This document shows positions 21,958 to 33,550 of a stretch of 64,000 nucleotides of DNA, piece by piece. Position 1 is the first letter of the stretch. Every line of letters begins with the position of its first letter. The notes beneath the pieces were generated by a model. The model was not told the origin of the DNA. It saw only the letters and a list, made by a program, of their open reading frames with translations, and ran no database searches. The stretch comes from Myotis daubentonii (lineage: Eukaryota > Chordata > Mammalia > Chiroptera > Vespertilionidae). The DNA lies in NCBI RefSeq assembly GCF_963259705.1, contig NC_081861.1, forward strand, positions 107,290,102 to 107,354,101, in the 5' to 3' direction. A program made the translations under genes and the position numbers.

Positions 21958-24297
21958 AATAAATCTTTATTGTTCAGATAATTACACTTGTTCCTCTTTT
22001 TCCCCCCATAGCTCCTCTCCATCCTGTTCCCACCCTACCCCATGCCCTTACCACCCCACCCCACTGTCCTCATCCATAGGTATACGATTTTTGTCCAGTC
22101 TCTTCCCGCACCCCCACAACCCCTTCCCCCTGAGAATTGTCAGTCCACTCCCTTTCTATGCCCCTGATTCTATTATATTCACCAGTTTATTCTGGTCATC
22201 AGATTTTTTATTCACTTGATTTTTAGATTCACTTGTTGATAGATATATATTTGTTGTCACTTTGTTGTTCATAATTTTTATCTTTACCTTTTTCTTCTTC
22301 TTTATCTTCTTAAAGAATACCCTTTAGCATTGCATATAATACTGATTTGGTGGTGATGAACTCCTTTAGCTTTTTCTTATCTGTGAAGCTCTTTATCTGA
22401 CCTTCAATTCTAAATGATAGCATTGCTGGGTAGAGTAATCTTGGTTTTAGGTTCTTGTTATTCATCACTTTGAATATGTCTTGCCACTCCCTTCTGGTCT
22501 GTATAGTTTCTGTTGAGAAATCAGCTGACAGTCATATGGGTACTCCCTTGTAGGTAACTAACTGTTTTTCTCTTGCTGCTTTTAAGATTCTCTCTTTGTC
22601 TTTTGCCCTTGGCGTTTTCATTGTGATGTATCTTGGTGTGATCCTCTTTGGATTCCTTTTTTTAGGGGGTTCTCTGTGCCTCCTGGACTTGTAAGTCTAT
22701 TTCTTTCACCAGGTAGGGGAAGTTTTCTGTCATTTCTTCTTCAAATAGGTTTTCAATATCTTGCTCTCTCTCTTCTTCTGACACCCCCATAATTCAGATG
22801 TTGGTTAGCTTGAAGTTGTCCTAGAAGCTCCAGACACTATCTTCTTTTTTTTGGATTCTTTTTTCTGGTTGGGTGTTTTTTGCTTCTTCGTATTTCAATT
22901 CTTTGACTTGATTCTTGCGATTCTCTGGTCTGCTGTTGGGAGTCTGTATAATATTCTTTATTTCAGTCAGTGTATGCTTAATTTTGAGTTGGTCCTTTTT
23001 CATAACCTCGAGGGTCTCACTAGATTTCTTGAAGGTCTCACTAAATTTATCAGCAGTTTGTAGAAAGTTCTTGAAAAACCTTAAAAGTGTGGTTTTAAAC
23101 TCTATATCCAGTAGTTTGCTTTCCTCCATTTCTGTCATTTGTGACCTGTTTCTTTGTCTCCGCATTTTTTGTGCTTCCCTGTGTTGATAGAGTGGCTCTC
23201 TGTGCTAGGTGTCCTATAGGGCCCAGTGGCTCAGCCTCCCCAATTTCCTGAAGTTGACACTCTTGGTGCACCCCTTTGTGGGATTTGTGCACAGTCTTGT
23301 TGTAGGTAAGCCTTGATTGTTGTAGGTATCACTGAGAGGAATTGACCTTCAGGCCAATTGGCTGTGAGAATCAGCAGTGTCTGCAGTGGGAGAACTTCTG
23401 TGCTGGAGACACCCTTCTGGGGCAAGACTTGCTTCAGTGGGGCTTTGGTGCTCACTGAGTCTGCCCCCTGAGTGTTTTCCTTATGGATCTGAGGAGTTGT
23501 AATCTGGATGGTCCCACTCTGACCTCTGGGTACACTGGCTCTTGTATCTTTAAAGAGGTGCTAATTTAGCCTCTTCCTGAGGCTACCCAGCAGGAGCTAT
23601 GGAGAGAGCTGCAGATTCCTCTTCTTTGTTTGGGGTTTGGAGGTGCCTAGATGAGGCCCAGTTGTGAAGCAATGCAAGCTTCTGTGGGGCCTTGGCCCTT
23701 CTTTTGGAAGTTCTGGGTCTCTCTGACCCAGCTGCAGTTTGTGAGGTAATTTTCAAATTGCAAAGGGCCAGGCCTTTTATATGCAAAAGCCTCTGCTCAC
23801 AGCTTGGGTGGGGCGGGGTTTCAGGGGATCAACAGGATGGAGCAAGCAGCTATGGCTGCTCCTTAGTGCTACCCTAAGAGGCCCCGGGTCTCAGTGTTCT
23901 GGTAATTGCTGCAAGCACCTCTTAGAGAAATCTGCCCTCGAGTTCCAACCGATGCCAGACAGTCCAATTTCTCCCCATATGAGTCTGGGTCCCCAGAGAC
24001 TCACCCGGGACTGGCGTTCAGAGCAGTTGGGAGCTTGAGACTCCCTCCCGATTGAAAAAGACAACCATGTCCTCAGTTGCCAGCCCTTTCCACGTGTGCC
24101 TCTGTACCTCTGCCCTTTACTTCCACACCTCCTCTGAGTCTCAGTGTGCTTTTCTCTTTCCTTCTAGTTGTAGAATTTCCACTCAGCCAGCCTTCCTGTG
24201 GTTCTGGATGATATCCATTTTGTCTTTTAGTTGTTTTTTTGAAGTGGTTGTGCGAGGCAGCAATTTCCGGTGTTTACCTATGCCGCCATCTAGGTTT
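21958..24297 (-). mobile_element. HAL1-like element, second copy
   Basis: 3' UTR at 21958-22250, then directly the ORF1 3' side (TTAAAGAATACCCTTTAGCATTGCATATAATACTG at 22310 on), ORF1 to about 23165, and a 5' UTR of about 1.1 kb ending near GCCGCCATCTAGG (24281-24293). No ORF2. The right border returns to the inner L1 at CTGTTCATCAGTTTATAATGG. The short repeat TGTTCATCAGTT on both sides of the 21030-24300 block may be its target duplication. Confidence 0.75.
22540..23165 (-). pseudogene. HAL1 ORF1 remnant
   Basis: The clearest piece is 22821-23165 (114 codons, minus strand), beginning MRRQRNRSQMTEMEESKLLD. The start MRRQRN echoes MCRQRN of the L1 ORF1 at 4147-side, which is why I take this ATG as the ORF1 start. 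The next about 70 residues are charged and helix-prone (KFSETFKKSSETLEVMKKDQ), fitting the ORF1p coiled coil. It ends near EDSVWSF, where the related copies read into the RRM (RELWDNMKRNN). Downstream RRM and C-terminal sequence is recognisable in DNA to about 22350 but is broken by stops. It would encode an RNA-binding protein only, with no reverse transcriptase in the element. Confidence 0.68.
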
Positions 24298-24300
24298 CTC

Positions 24301-24431
24301 TGTTCATCAGTTTATAATGGTCTTAATTATCCATAAATGAGTGAGATCATGTGGTATTTTTCTTTCATTGACTGGCTTATTTAACTTAGCATAATGCTCT
24401 CCAGTTCCATCCATGCTATTGCAAAAGGTAA
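24301..24431 (-). mobile_element. Inner L1, right part
   Basis: CTGTTCATCAGTTTATAATGGTCTTAATTATCCATAAATGAGTGAGATCATG continues the inner L1 from 21029 into the very end of ORF2 and stops at GCAAAAGGTAAGACC, its 5' truncation point. Confidence 0.75.
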
Positions 24432-27400
24432 GACCTTCTTGTTGTTTTGTTGATAGTTTCTTTTGCTATACAAAAGCTTTCTATTTTGATGTAGTTCCAT
24501 TTGTATATTCTCTCTTTAGTTTCCATTGCCCTAGGAGCAGTTTCAGTGAAGAGACTGCTTCGGCATATGTCTGAGATTTTGCTGCCTTTGGATTCCTCTA
24601 GTATTTTTATGGTTTCCCATCTTATGTTTAATTCCTTTATCCATTTTGAGTTCATTTTTGTGTATAATGTAAGTTGGTGGTCTAATTTCTTTTTTTTTGC
24701 AGGTATTTGTCCAATTTTCCCAACACCATTTATTGAAGAGACTGTCTTGACTCCATTGTATGTTCTTGCCTCCTTTTTCAAATATTAATTGAGCATAGTG
24801 GTTTGGGTCGATTTCTGGGTTCTCTATTCTATTCCATTGATCTATATGTCTGTTCTTGTGCCAGTAACAGGCAATTTTGAGAACGTGGCTTTGTAATACA
24901 GCTTGATATCTGGTAATGAGATCCCACCTACTTTGTTCTTCTTTGTCAGGATTGCTGAAGCTATTTGGGGTCTTCTTTTATTCCAGATGAATTTTTGGAA
25001 TGTTCATTCTAGGTCTATGAAATATGCTGTTGCTATATTAATGCAGAGTTCATTGAATCTATAGATTGCTTTGGGTAGTATGGACATTTTAATGATGTTG
25101 ATTCTACATATCCATGAACACAGTATGTTCTTCCATCTGTTTATGTCTTCCTCTATCTCTTTTGTCAGTGTCTTGTAGTTTTCTGTGTACAGGGCTTTTA
25201 CCTCCTTAGTTAATTTTATTCCTAGGTATCTTAATTTTTTGTGGTATGATGGTAAATGGGATTGTTGTTTTAGTCTATATTTCTGTAAGTTATCTATTGG
25301 TGTATAGAAATTCCATAGATTTCTTGGTGTTAGTTTTGTATTCTGCTACATTGCTGAATTCATTTATTAAGTCTAATAATTTTTGATGGAGTCTTTAGGG
25401 TTTTCTATGTACAGTATCATGTCATCTGTGAATAAGGACAGTTTTAGTTCTTCTTTTCCAATTTGGATGCCTTTCATTTCTTCTTCTTCTCTGATTGCAA
25501 TGGCTAGTATTTCCAGTATTATGTCAAACAAGAGTGGTGAGAGTGGGCATGCATCCCTGTCCTTAGGAGAAATGGTTTTAGATTTTGCCCATTGAGTATG
25601 ATGTTTAGATTTAGCCACTCAATGTCTTTTTATTGGCACATTTAGTCCATTTACATTTAAAGTTATTATTGATAGGTACCTGTTTGTAGCCATTTTTATT
25701 TTTTGTGCCTGTTTTCCTTCTTATCTTTTTATTTCATCTTTTTACACCAGTCCCTTTAGCATTTCTTGCAGTGCTGGCTTGGTAGTGATAAATGCCCTTA
25801 TTTGTTTTGGGGTTTTTTGTTTTTGTTTTTGTTTTTGTCTGTAATGCTCTTTATTTCCCCTTCAATTTTGAATGATAACCTTGCCAGATAGAGTATTTTT
25901 CAATTCAGTCTCTTGCGTTTCATCACTTTGTAAATTTACTTCTATTTTTTTCTGGCCTGATGTGTTTTTGTGGAGAAATCATTTGAATCTAATGGTAGAT
26001 CCCTTGTATGTAATTTTCTGTCTCTCTCTTGCAGCTTTTAAGATTCTCTCTTTGTGCTGAACATTTGCCATCATAATTATGATGTGTCTAGGTGTGGGTC
26101 TTTTCAGGTTCATCTTGTTGGGACTCTGTGTGCTTGTATGATTTTTTCTTCCCCACATCAGGGAAGTTTTCTGACTTTATTTCTTCAAATAGGTTTTCTA
26201 ACCTTTGTTCTTCTTCCTGTTTTTCTGGCACCCCTATTACTCATATGTTGCTTCGTTTCATGTTTTCCCATAGCTCCTTTAGGCTCTCCTCCTGGATTTT
26301 AATTTTTTTATTCCAATTGCAGTTCAGTATGGATGTGTTTTGCTTCCCTGTCTTCTAATTTTCTAATTCAGTCCTCTACTTCTCCTAGTCAACTGTTGAA
26401 ACTTTCAATGGTGTTTTTTATTGAAGCTATATTACTCTTCATTTCTTCTTGATTCTTACAAGAGTTGTAGATTTTTTCATCCACCCAGTTTATGAACTGT
26501 ATGACCCTTATTCTGAATTCTTTTTTGACATATTGCATACCTCCATTTCACTTAGCTGCTTTTCTGGAGGTTTTTCTTTTTCTTTCCTTTGGGGGTTTCT
26601 TTATCTACCCATTTTTGTTCTCACTGATGGATCTAGACATCTAGTTGTGCAGGGGTTGCTCCTTGGGTGGCAGTGGCTCCTCAGGCTGCAGTTACTCCTT
26701 GGGCTGTTGTGGCAGAAGCTGCTCCTTATTTGGCATTGGCTTCTCTGGTGGGTGCTGTTCGCAGCAGTGATGGCTCCTTTGCCTGGTGGGGGCACACTTC
26801 TTTCACAGCTGCTGCTCTTGGACAGGGGTTGGCTACTCATGAGACTGCTGCTTCTCAGACAGGAGTAGGCTGTACGTGGCTGCTGTTCCTTGGACGAGGC
26901 AGGCTGCTCATCAGGCTTCTGCTCATTGGACCATGGCTTGTTTCTCAGAGACTGCTCTCCTCGTACTAAGGTGGGCTGCTCGTGCAGCTGTTGCTCCTCA
27001 GACGGGGGCAGGCTGCTCACATGGCTGCTGTTCCTCAGACGTGAGTGAACTGCACGTATGGCAGCTGCTCCTCAAATGAGGGTGGGCCACTCACCTGCCT
27101 GCTGCTCTTTGGGCAGGTGCTGGCTGCATGTGGCTACTGCTCCTTGGACCAGGGCAGGCTGTGCAGGGCTGCTGCTCCTCAGACATGGGCAGTCTGCTTG
27201 TGCAGCCGCTGCTCCTCTGTCTGGAATTGGATGCTCGGGCAGCTGCTGCTCCTCTATTGGGGGTGGGCTGCTCACAGAACTGCTGCTCTTCAGACAGTGA
27301 CGGGCTGCTCACACAGCTGCTGCTCCTCAGATGGTGGCAGGCTGGTCACGTGGCTGCTGTTCCTCGGATGGGGGTGGACTGCTCACACAGCTGCTACTCC

Positions 27401-27820
27401 TCAGACAGGTGCAGCATATGGGCTGTGTGCAGCTGCTGCTCCTTGGACAGGGCTGGTTGTGCGTGGCTGCTGCTCCTCAGTCAGAGGCAGGCTGCTCAAG
27501 CAGTTGCTGCTCCTCAGACGGGGGCTGGGGGGGCAGCGGGCCACTCACACAGCTGCTGCTCCTTGGACAGGGGCAGGCCACATGAGGCTGCTGCTCTTCA
27601 GCCTGGGGTGGGCTGCTCGCAGGGCTGCTGCTCCTCAGACAGGAGCGGGCTGCTCACATGTCTGCTCCTCACATGGTCGCAGTGCCCTGGGCAGCTGAGT
27701 CTCCTTCCCCAATTCGGGGTGGATGTTATTCATTTCAGCTGCTCATTCTATCTGCTCTGGGACAAGGCTTGGGACATGTCCATCTATTCCCCGCCATTTT
27801 GTCCTCCCAACTCTCCCATA
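24432..27820 (-). mobile_element. Outer L1, right part (ORF2, ORF1, expanded 5' UTR)
   Basis: Continues the L1 from 20768. ORF2 C-terminal and RT regions occupy 24432-25615. A deletion at about 25615 joins RT directly to the start of the endonuclease (TTTACATTTAAAGTTATTATTGATAGG). The ORF1 region is 25740-26600 and the 5' UTR 26600-27820, ending CCGCCATTTTGTC. The minus-strand piece 25373-25618 keeps the RT motif region but with a changed residue (LFTDDM where other copies have LFADDM). Many frame breaks. Confidence 0.82.
26640..27680 (-). repeat. Roughly 37-bp tandem repeat in an L1 5' UTR
   Basis: On the plus strand the unit reads about GCTGCTCCTCAGACAGGGGCAGGCTGCTCACAC. It recurs with divergence from about 26640, most regularly between 27000 and 27660. 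The L1 at 300-4737 has only a few such units (4165-4330). The unit is not a multiple of three and lacks stops, so long plus-strand frames (27045-27698, 27128-27859) arise; they are not genes. Confidence 0.8.
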
Positions 27821-27827
27821 GGTTTTT

Positions 27828-28990
27828 TTTTATCCATTCATCTACTTATGGGCACTTGATGATGCTACTATGAATATAGAGGTGCACATATTCTTTCTGA
27901 TTGGTGTTTTGGAGTTTTTAGGACATATTCCCAGAAGTTGTTGTAGCTTTTTATCATGAAAAGATGTCATATTTGGTGAATGATTTCTGCATTTATTGAG
28001 TTAATCATGTGATTTTAAGCTTTCATTTTATTGATATGGTGTATCACATTTATTGATTTGTATATGTTTAATCATCCTTGTATTCAAGGAATAAATTCTT
28101 CTTGGTGGTGATGTATAATTCTTTTATTGTATTCTGTAAATCAGATTCCTAATATTTTTGAGCATATTTATATCTTCATTCATCAGGGATACTGGTTTAG
28201 AGTTTTATTTTAGTAAAGTGTCCATATCTGGATTTGGTATCAAGGTAATGCTGGCATCATGAAATGAGTTTAGAAGTGTTCCTTCTCTTCAAATTTTTGA
28301 AAGAGTTTGAGAAGTATTGGCATTACTTCTTCTTTAAGTGTTTGTTGGAATTTACCAGTAAAGCTATCTTGTCCTAAGGTTTTATGTTTTGGGAGTTTTT
28401 ATACTAATTTAATCTCTTTACTTGTTATTAGTCTGTTCAAATATTCTGTCTCTTCCTGATTCAGTGTCGGTAGGTTGTTTTTTTCTAGGAAATTATCCAT
28501 TTCTTCTAGATTATCTAAATTGTTGGCAAAAATTAGTTCACAATAGTTTCTTATGATCCCATGTATCGCTATAATATCAGTTGTAATATCTTCAATTTCA
28601 TTTCTGAAGCTTAAGGTTTGTGAATTTTTTTTAAAAAAAAAGACCTTTTAGCTTTCTTGATCTTTTCTATTGTTTTTCTTGTCTCTATTTAATTTATATC
28701 CACTCCTATTTTAATTATTTTCTGTCCTCTGCTAACTTTGGGCTTAACTTTTTATTTCTGTACTTTATTGAGGTAAAATGTTAGGCTCTTTATTTGATAT
28801 CTTTCTAATTTCTAAATATATGCATTTGCCACTATAAATTTCCCTCTCAGAACTGCTTTTGAAGTATTACACAGGTTTTGGTATGTTATGTTTCATTTGT
28901 ATTTGTTTCAATTTTTTTCTTTTGATTTATTCCTTGACCCTGCTTGTAGCCTTTTTGATTTTTAACATCTGTGGGAATTTAGAAGTCCTT
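27828..28990 (-). mobile_element. L1 ORF2 fragments of two ages
   Basis: 27828-27955 is a short piece of younger L1 ORF2 end (ATCTACTTATGGGCAC...TTTCTGATTGGTGTTT). 27955-28990 is an older L1 ORF2 reverse transcriptase to endonuclease region on the minus strand (ATGGTGTATCACATTTATTGATTTG, GGTATCAAGGTAATGCTGGCATCATGAAATGAG, AATTTCCCTCTCAGAACTGCTTT). All frames are broken. Confidence 0.75.
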
Positions 28991-29600
28991 ATTCCACCTA
29001 TGTACCTCTCTTTACAACTTTTTCCTTCTCAGGCTTTTTGGTCTTTCCATCATCCAAACTATTGGCCCTTGCCCCAGAATGTGTTGGACCATACTTATGT
29101 CTTCAAATTCTTTCAGCAAAAGCTTTCCAGGAAGCTGGCCAGCCATGGGAATGCTTTAAGTTGGGCAAAACAAAAGGAAGTTCTTGCATTAGTCCATCAG
29201 AAAGCTGCCAGAGATGTTAAAACCCATAGCTACAACTCTTTGAGAATGAAGCATATATGTTGCTAACTCTTATACTAGCAAACTGCACCATGAATGCAGG
29301 CTGCTTTTCTCATTGCCACCACTGATATGGGAAGTGAAAGATGGTAATTGGGCAGTTTAAAATACCACAACACTATTTCATTACCAAGTAACAGCTCTTT
29401 CTTCACCAAGCTTTCCCTTGTTTGTTTGGGGTATTTTTTGGTAAGTTTATTATTCCAGAATTCTGAAAAAGTGTAGTCCAACAACTTTTTCCACCTCTTC
29501 ACTTGCTTTGTAGAAGGATACAGTCCTGGAGTGCCATTACTCTTCCATTTTCAGTGATATCAGTCCTCTTGTGTACTTTTTAAAAGTAAGCTATTTAAAA
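28991..29600 (-). other. Unassigned segment with a 76-codon open frame
   Basis: This moderately GC segment follows the old L1. A minus-strand frame at 29275-29502 is open and continues upstream through TGTATCC-side codons to about 29540. The product is rich in Lys, Leu and aromatic residues (KRWKKLLDYTFSEFWNNKLT) and I do not recognise it. No splice signals frame it, and there is no A-tail to show a processed pseudogene. It could be old ERV-internal sequence, a decayed retrocopy or chance. Confidence 0.25.
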
Positions 29601-30081
29601 TATGTATCAATAACAAAAAAAATCAAAATTCAATTACACTAGTGTTCTGATTCTATATAATACAATTATATACTGATTGATGTTTTATTAAAATGTTTAG
29701 TAAAAAATATTTTAGGGGATCATGGAAATTTGGTGGATACAACAACTTTCAGTAAAAGTATTACTATCTCTTTACTAATACAATCTTCAAGTTCAATGTC
29801 TAACTCTATGTCTAACTACTTTTTAAAAAATTAGAAAACACTGCTTGTTTCAGTTATTGTCTTTTCTACTTTGCCTAGACTACTGACTTAGTATTTTATC
29901 TTACCAAATTAAAGTTATCTCCTTGTCACCCCAATAATTTAAATTTAAAAAAATTAAAAAGAAAATGTTGGGAAAAAGTTTTCTCCTTTAATGTAAATAT
30001 CAAGTCTTATTTTAAAGTTAATGATATCAGTAGCAATTACATATCATTCAGGTTATCTATTAGCAGTTATTATTAATATAA
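29601..30081. other. AT-rich, nothing recognised
   Basis: Low-GC sequence without coding or repeat signature. Confidence 0.4.
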
Positions 30082-30537
30082 CTAGAGGCCCAGTGCACAA
30101 AAATGTGTGCACTCGGGGAGGAGGGGGTGCCCTCAGCCTGGCCTGTGCCCTCTCACAGTCTGGGGATGACCACCTCCTGGCTTAGGCCCGCTCCCAGGGA
30201 ATTGGGCCTAAGATGTCAATCAGACATCCCTCTGGCAGCCCAGCAGCCCTCAGGGGATGTCCACTTGCCAGCAGGGAGCAGACCTAAGCTGCAGTCGGAC
30301 ATCCTTAGCACTGCTGAGGAGGCAGGAGAGGCTCCCACCACCACCGCTGTACTGGCAGCCATCAGCCTGGCTTGTGGCTGAGCAGAGCTCCTTCCATGTT
30401 GGAGCTCACTGACCACCAGGGGGCAGCTCCTGCATTGAGCGTCTGCCCCTTGGTTGTCAGTGTGTATCATAGTGATCAGTCATTCCCAGTCCTTCTGCTA
30501 TTAGGGTCAGTTTGCATATTACCCTTTTACTATATAG
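30082..30537 (-). mobile_element. Non-autonomous Helitron
   Basis: CTAGAGGCCCAGTGCACAAAAATGTGTGCAC at the left is the minus-strand 3' end with hairpin and is preceded by A. The right end ATATTACCCTTTTACTATATAGAA is the 5' side. The interior includes the CACCAGGGGGCAGCTCCTGCATTGAG block typical of the family. The 30103-30381 open frame is GC-driven and not a gene. Confidence 0.88.
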
Positions 30538-31303
30538 AATAGAGGCCTGGTGCAGGGGTGGGGGCTAGCTGGTTTGCCCTGAAGGGTGTCCTGGATCAAG
30601 GTGGGGGTCCCACTTGGGTGCCTGGCCAGCCTGGATGAGGGGATGATGGCTGTTTGCAGCTGGTCACATCCCCTTCAGGGTGGGGATCTCCACTGGGGTG
30701 TCTGGCCAACCTGGATGACGGGCTGATGGCTGTTTGCAGTTGGTCACACTCCCTTCAAGGTGGGGGTCCCCACTGGGGTGCCTGGCCAGTCTGGGTGAGG
30801 GGCTGAGTGCTGTTTTCAGGCTGGTGGGTGACTGAAGCTCCCAACCTCTCCTTTTTTTCTTTTTTCTTTTTTTATTCTGGGATTTATTTACCTTCTATGG
30901 CTGTCACTGGAACTGAGAGCAGGCTTTAGCTCTGGGGCTCGGCTCCAGCTCTGATACCTCGACTGCTAAAAGCAGGTATCTGGGTTTGTTTGGCTTCTAT
31001 AATTGAAACACTGTTGCAGCTCCAGTTCTGAGGCCCTGCTGGCTGAAAGCAGGTTTCTGGGGTTTGTTTAGCTTCTATAATTTCAACATTGTTTCTTAGA
31101 GTGCAGCTTAGAGGCTGGCAGCGGCAGGCGGGGAACCTTGGCTTCCTTCATCACTGGAGCAAACAAGCTTCCTGTTTGCTTCAGCTGCCTGGCTGCCGGT
31201 CGTGATCTTGGTTGGCAGTTAATTTGCATATCGCCCTGATTAGCCAATGGGAAGCGTATCGGAGGTACGGTTAATTACCATGTTTGTCTATTATTAGATA
31301 GGA
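30538..31303 (-). mobile_element. Second Helitron, directly adjoining, with internal 80-bp repeats
   Basis: TAGAGGCCTGGTGCA starts at the very end of the previous element. The right end is TTGTCTATTATTAGATAGGA, followed by T. Three copies of an 80-bp unit (GGTGGGGGTCCCCACTGGGGTGCCTGGCCAG...) begin at about 30600, 30679 and 30759. Confidence 0.82.
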
Positions 31304-32563
31304 TTGTTACTTTGCAGGAATCTTTGTCACAATTATAGTTTGTTTTCATAGCTGTCTTTTAAAAATATATTTAACTAAATGTTATTTCTAATAACATTTT
31401 TTATTATAAGCTTTATTTTCAGTCTATAAAAGAGTGTGGGGAAAAATAGCTATTGAACTTCTTGGAATACTAGTCAGGTAAATATATAGAAATTAAAAAA
31501 AATCCTAACATTTTCTCCTTATAATTGAATAATCATATCTTTTCTAACTTTCAGAAAATTGGGATAATTAACTAATAGTGTAAAATTCACTACTAGTCAC
31601 TAGGAATATAAGATTCACAAGGGGAAAAAACTAGCCCCCAAATCGCAATAATATTATACTCTCCTATATTGGGAGGGTAAAAATTCCTAATAGTTATTAA
31701 ATATCTCATTTAACCCTCACAAAATCTAAAAGGTAGTCACTAATATAATTGTATTAAAGTTCAAGAAATTATAGCTTCTAAATATTGTATAATTTTCTCA
31801 AATCATATGACTAATATATGGCAGAAACAGATTCTCAAACACAGGCTATTTGACTCAAAACCAATGCTGTATCTAACACACAGTATTGAGTTCTCTAAAT
31901 CATATAGAAACAGCTATTCTACTCTGATGTCATTAAGATTCTATTTTGATGTCATTTATTAATTTTACCTCCTCTTCTAAAGTCATAAAAAGAGTAAAGT
32001 CTTTAGATGACCTCTGATAGCAATCTCCACTATGTAACCTATACATTCTGTGCTATAGCGACACCAAACTCTACAGGTACAGATCATCACATATAAATAA
32101 ATTGATCATTATAGATGCTCTATTTAACTTTTGCATATGAATATACTCATTTGCTTTTGGAAATCAGAGATATATTTTCAGGCTTATAAATGAGAGATAC
32201 TTTCTTGCTTATAATTTAAGTTCTATACCTCTGTAGAGCAGCCTGAGTATGCTTATCTCACTAAGTATGGTGTCTCACTCTTGATCACAGTTAAGACATT
32301 AAAAACATTTAGTGATATAAACTCATATTTGTTGCATCCTATTTCAAACAGTATTTTTTTCATTGAATTTTAAAACCCTGAACACCTTTAATACCCATAT
32401 ACTTCTATTTTGCTTTCCAGCCAGATTATCACTGTTTAGTTCATTCCACTATTATCTTGAATGTGAAAGTCTAAAAATTAACCATTTTTTTCTGTCAGGT
32501 TATAAGCCTTTGTCACTAATTTAAAATAGTACTATATGGGTAAAATGTGTAATACACGCTATT
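31304..32563. other. Non-repetitive AT-rich sequence
   Basis: No recognised repeat ends or coding exon in 1.26 kb. It may be intronic or intergenic DNA upstream of the exon at 36205. Confidence 0.35.
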
Positions 32564-32579
32564 AAAGAACAGAGCCCTT

Positions 32580-32941
32580 GATGGAACTGGAGAGCATTAT
32601 GCTAAGTGAAATAAGCCAGTCAATGAAGGAAAAATACCACATGATCTCACTCATTCATGGATAATAAAGACCATTATAAACTTATGAACAATAATAGATA
32701 CAGAGGCAGAGCTACCTCAAACTGATTGTCAAAATTCAGCGGGAAGGCCAGGGAGGGTTGGGGGGCAGAAGGGAGGGGGGTAAGAGATCAACTGAAGGAC
32801 TTGTATTCATGCATATAAGCATAACCAATGGACATAAGACACTGGGGGGTAGGGGAGGTCAGGGTATTGTCAAGGCAAGGGGAAAAAAGGACACATATGT
32901 AATACCCTTTGTAATACTTCAAGCAATAAAACAATTTAAAA
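32580..32941 (+). mobile_element. Young 5'-truncated L1, 362 bp, perfect duplication
   Basis: A plus-strand L1 containing only the end of ORF2 and the 3' UTR, with AATAAAACAATTTAAAAA tail. AAAGAACAGAGCCCTT flanks it exactly at 32564-32579 and 32942-32957. The 32758-32985 frame is 3' UTR sequence, not coding. Confidence 0.95.
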
Positions 32942-32957
32942 AAAGAACAGAGCCCTT

Positions 32958-33526
32958 AAATATAATCGTAACCACCTTCCTTTAATATTTGTTGAAATTT
33001 GACTTCAGATAGAAATTTTATTGTTGTATTTCTAATATTTACTATAAAGCATAAAAACATTGACTACCAAGATCTTATGTCTTTTACATCATATAAGCAC
33101 AATTGAGATCTATCATGTTATCAGGGTCAACATAGTGATTCCATGTACTTAGAAGAATATGAGCTTTTCCTTAGAAATGTATGTATGAGGTCTATACAGT
33201 AAAAATGATTAATTGTAGGTGAAGTCATATATAACATACTCTACTGAATACTTTTTATAATGGCTTTCTTAAAGTTATCTCACTTATAAATGACTAAATA
33301 TGATAAGTGTGCAATTAAAACTTTATCTGAAGGGTTCTATATGACCTTAAGAGAAACTGGATGAGAAGATCTATCTCCATTTTTATAAAATGTTGCAATC
33401 AATTTCTAAGTTGAAACTACCACACAGCATTCTTAGATACTTCCCCAAGTATTACTTTTTTGCTTAAAGCCAAAACATAGGGAAATGGTCTTAGAAAACT
33501 GAGGAAATGGTGAAAGACATCTACTG
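32958..33526. other. Non-repetitive AT-rich sequence
   Basis: No exon or repeat recognised between the two plus-strand L1s. Confidence 0.35.
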
Positions 33527-33550
33527 TTTTTAAAATTAAGCCATTTACCA

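Noticed and set aside
26640..27680. CRISPR-like spacing of short repeats
   Set aside because: Units are adjoining and diverged without unique spacers, in a mammalian L1 5' UTR.
27045..27859. Plus-strand open frames of 217 and 243 codons, Cys/Ser/Leu/Ala-rich
   Set aside because: They lie in the tandem repeat of an antisense L1 5' UTR; the repeat lacks stops in all frames. No start context, splice sites or domain.
30103..30381. 92-codon frame in GC-rich DNA
   Set aside because: Lies wholly inside a Helitron.
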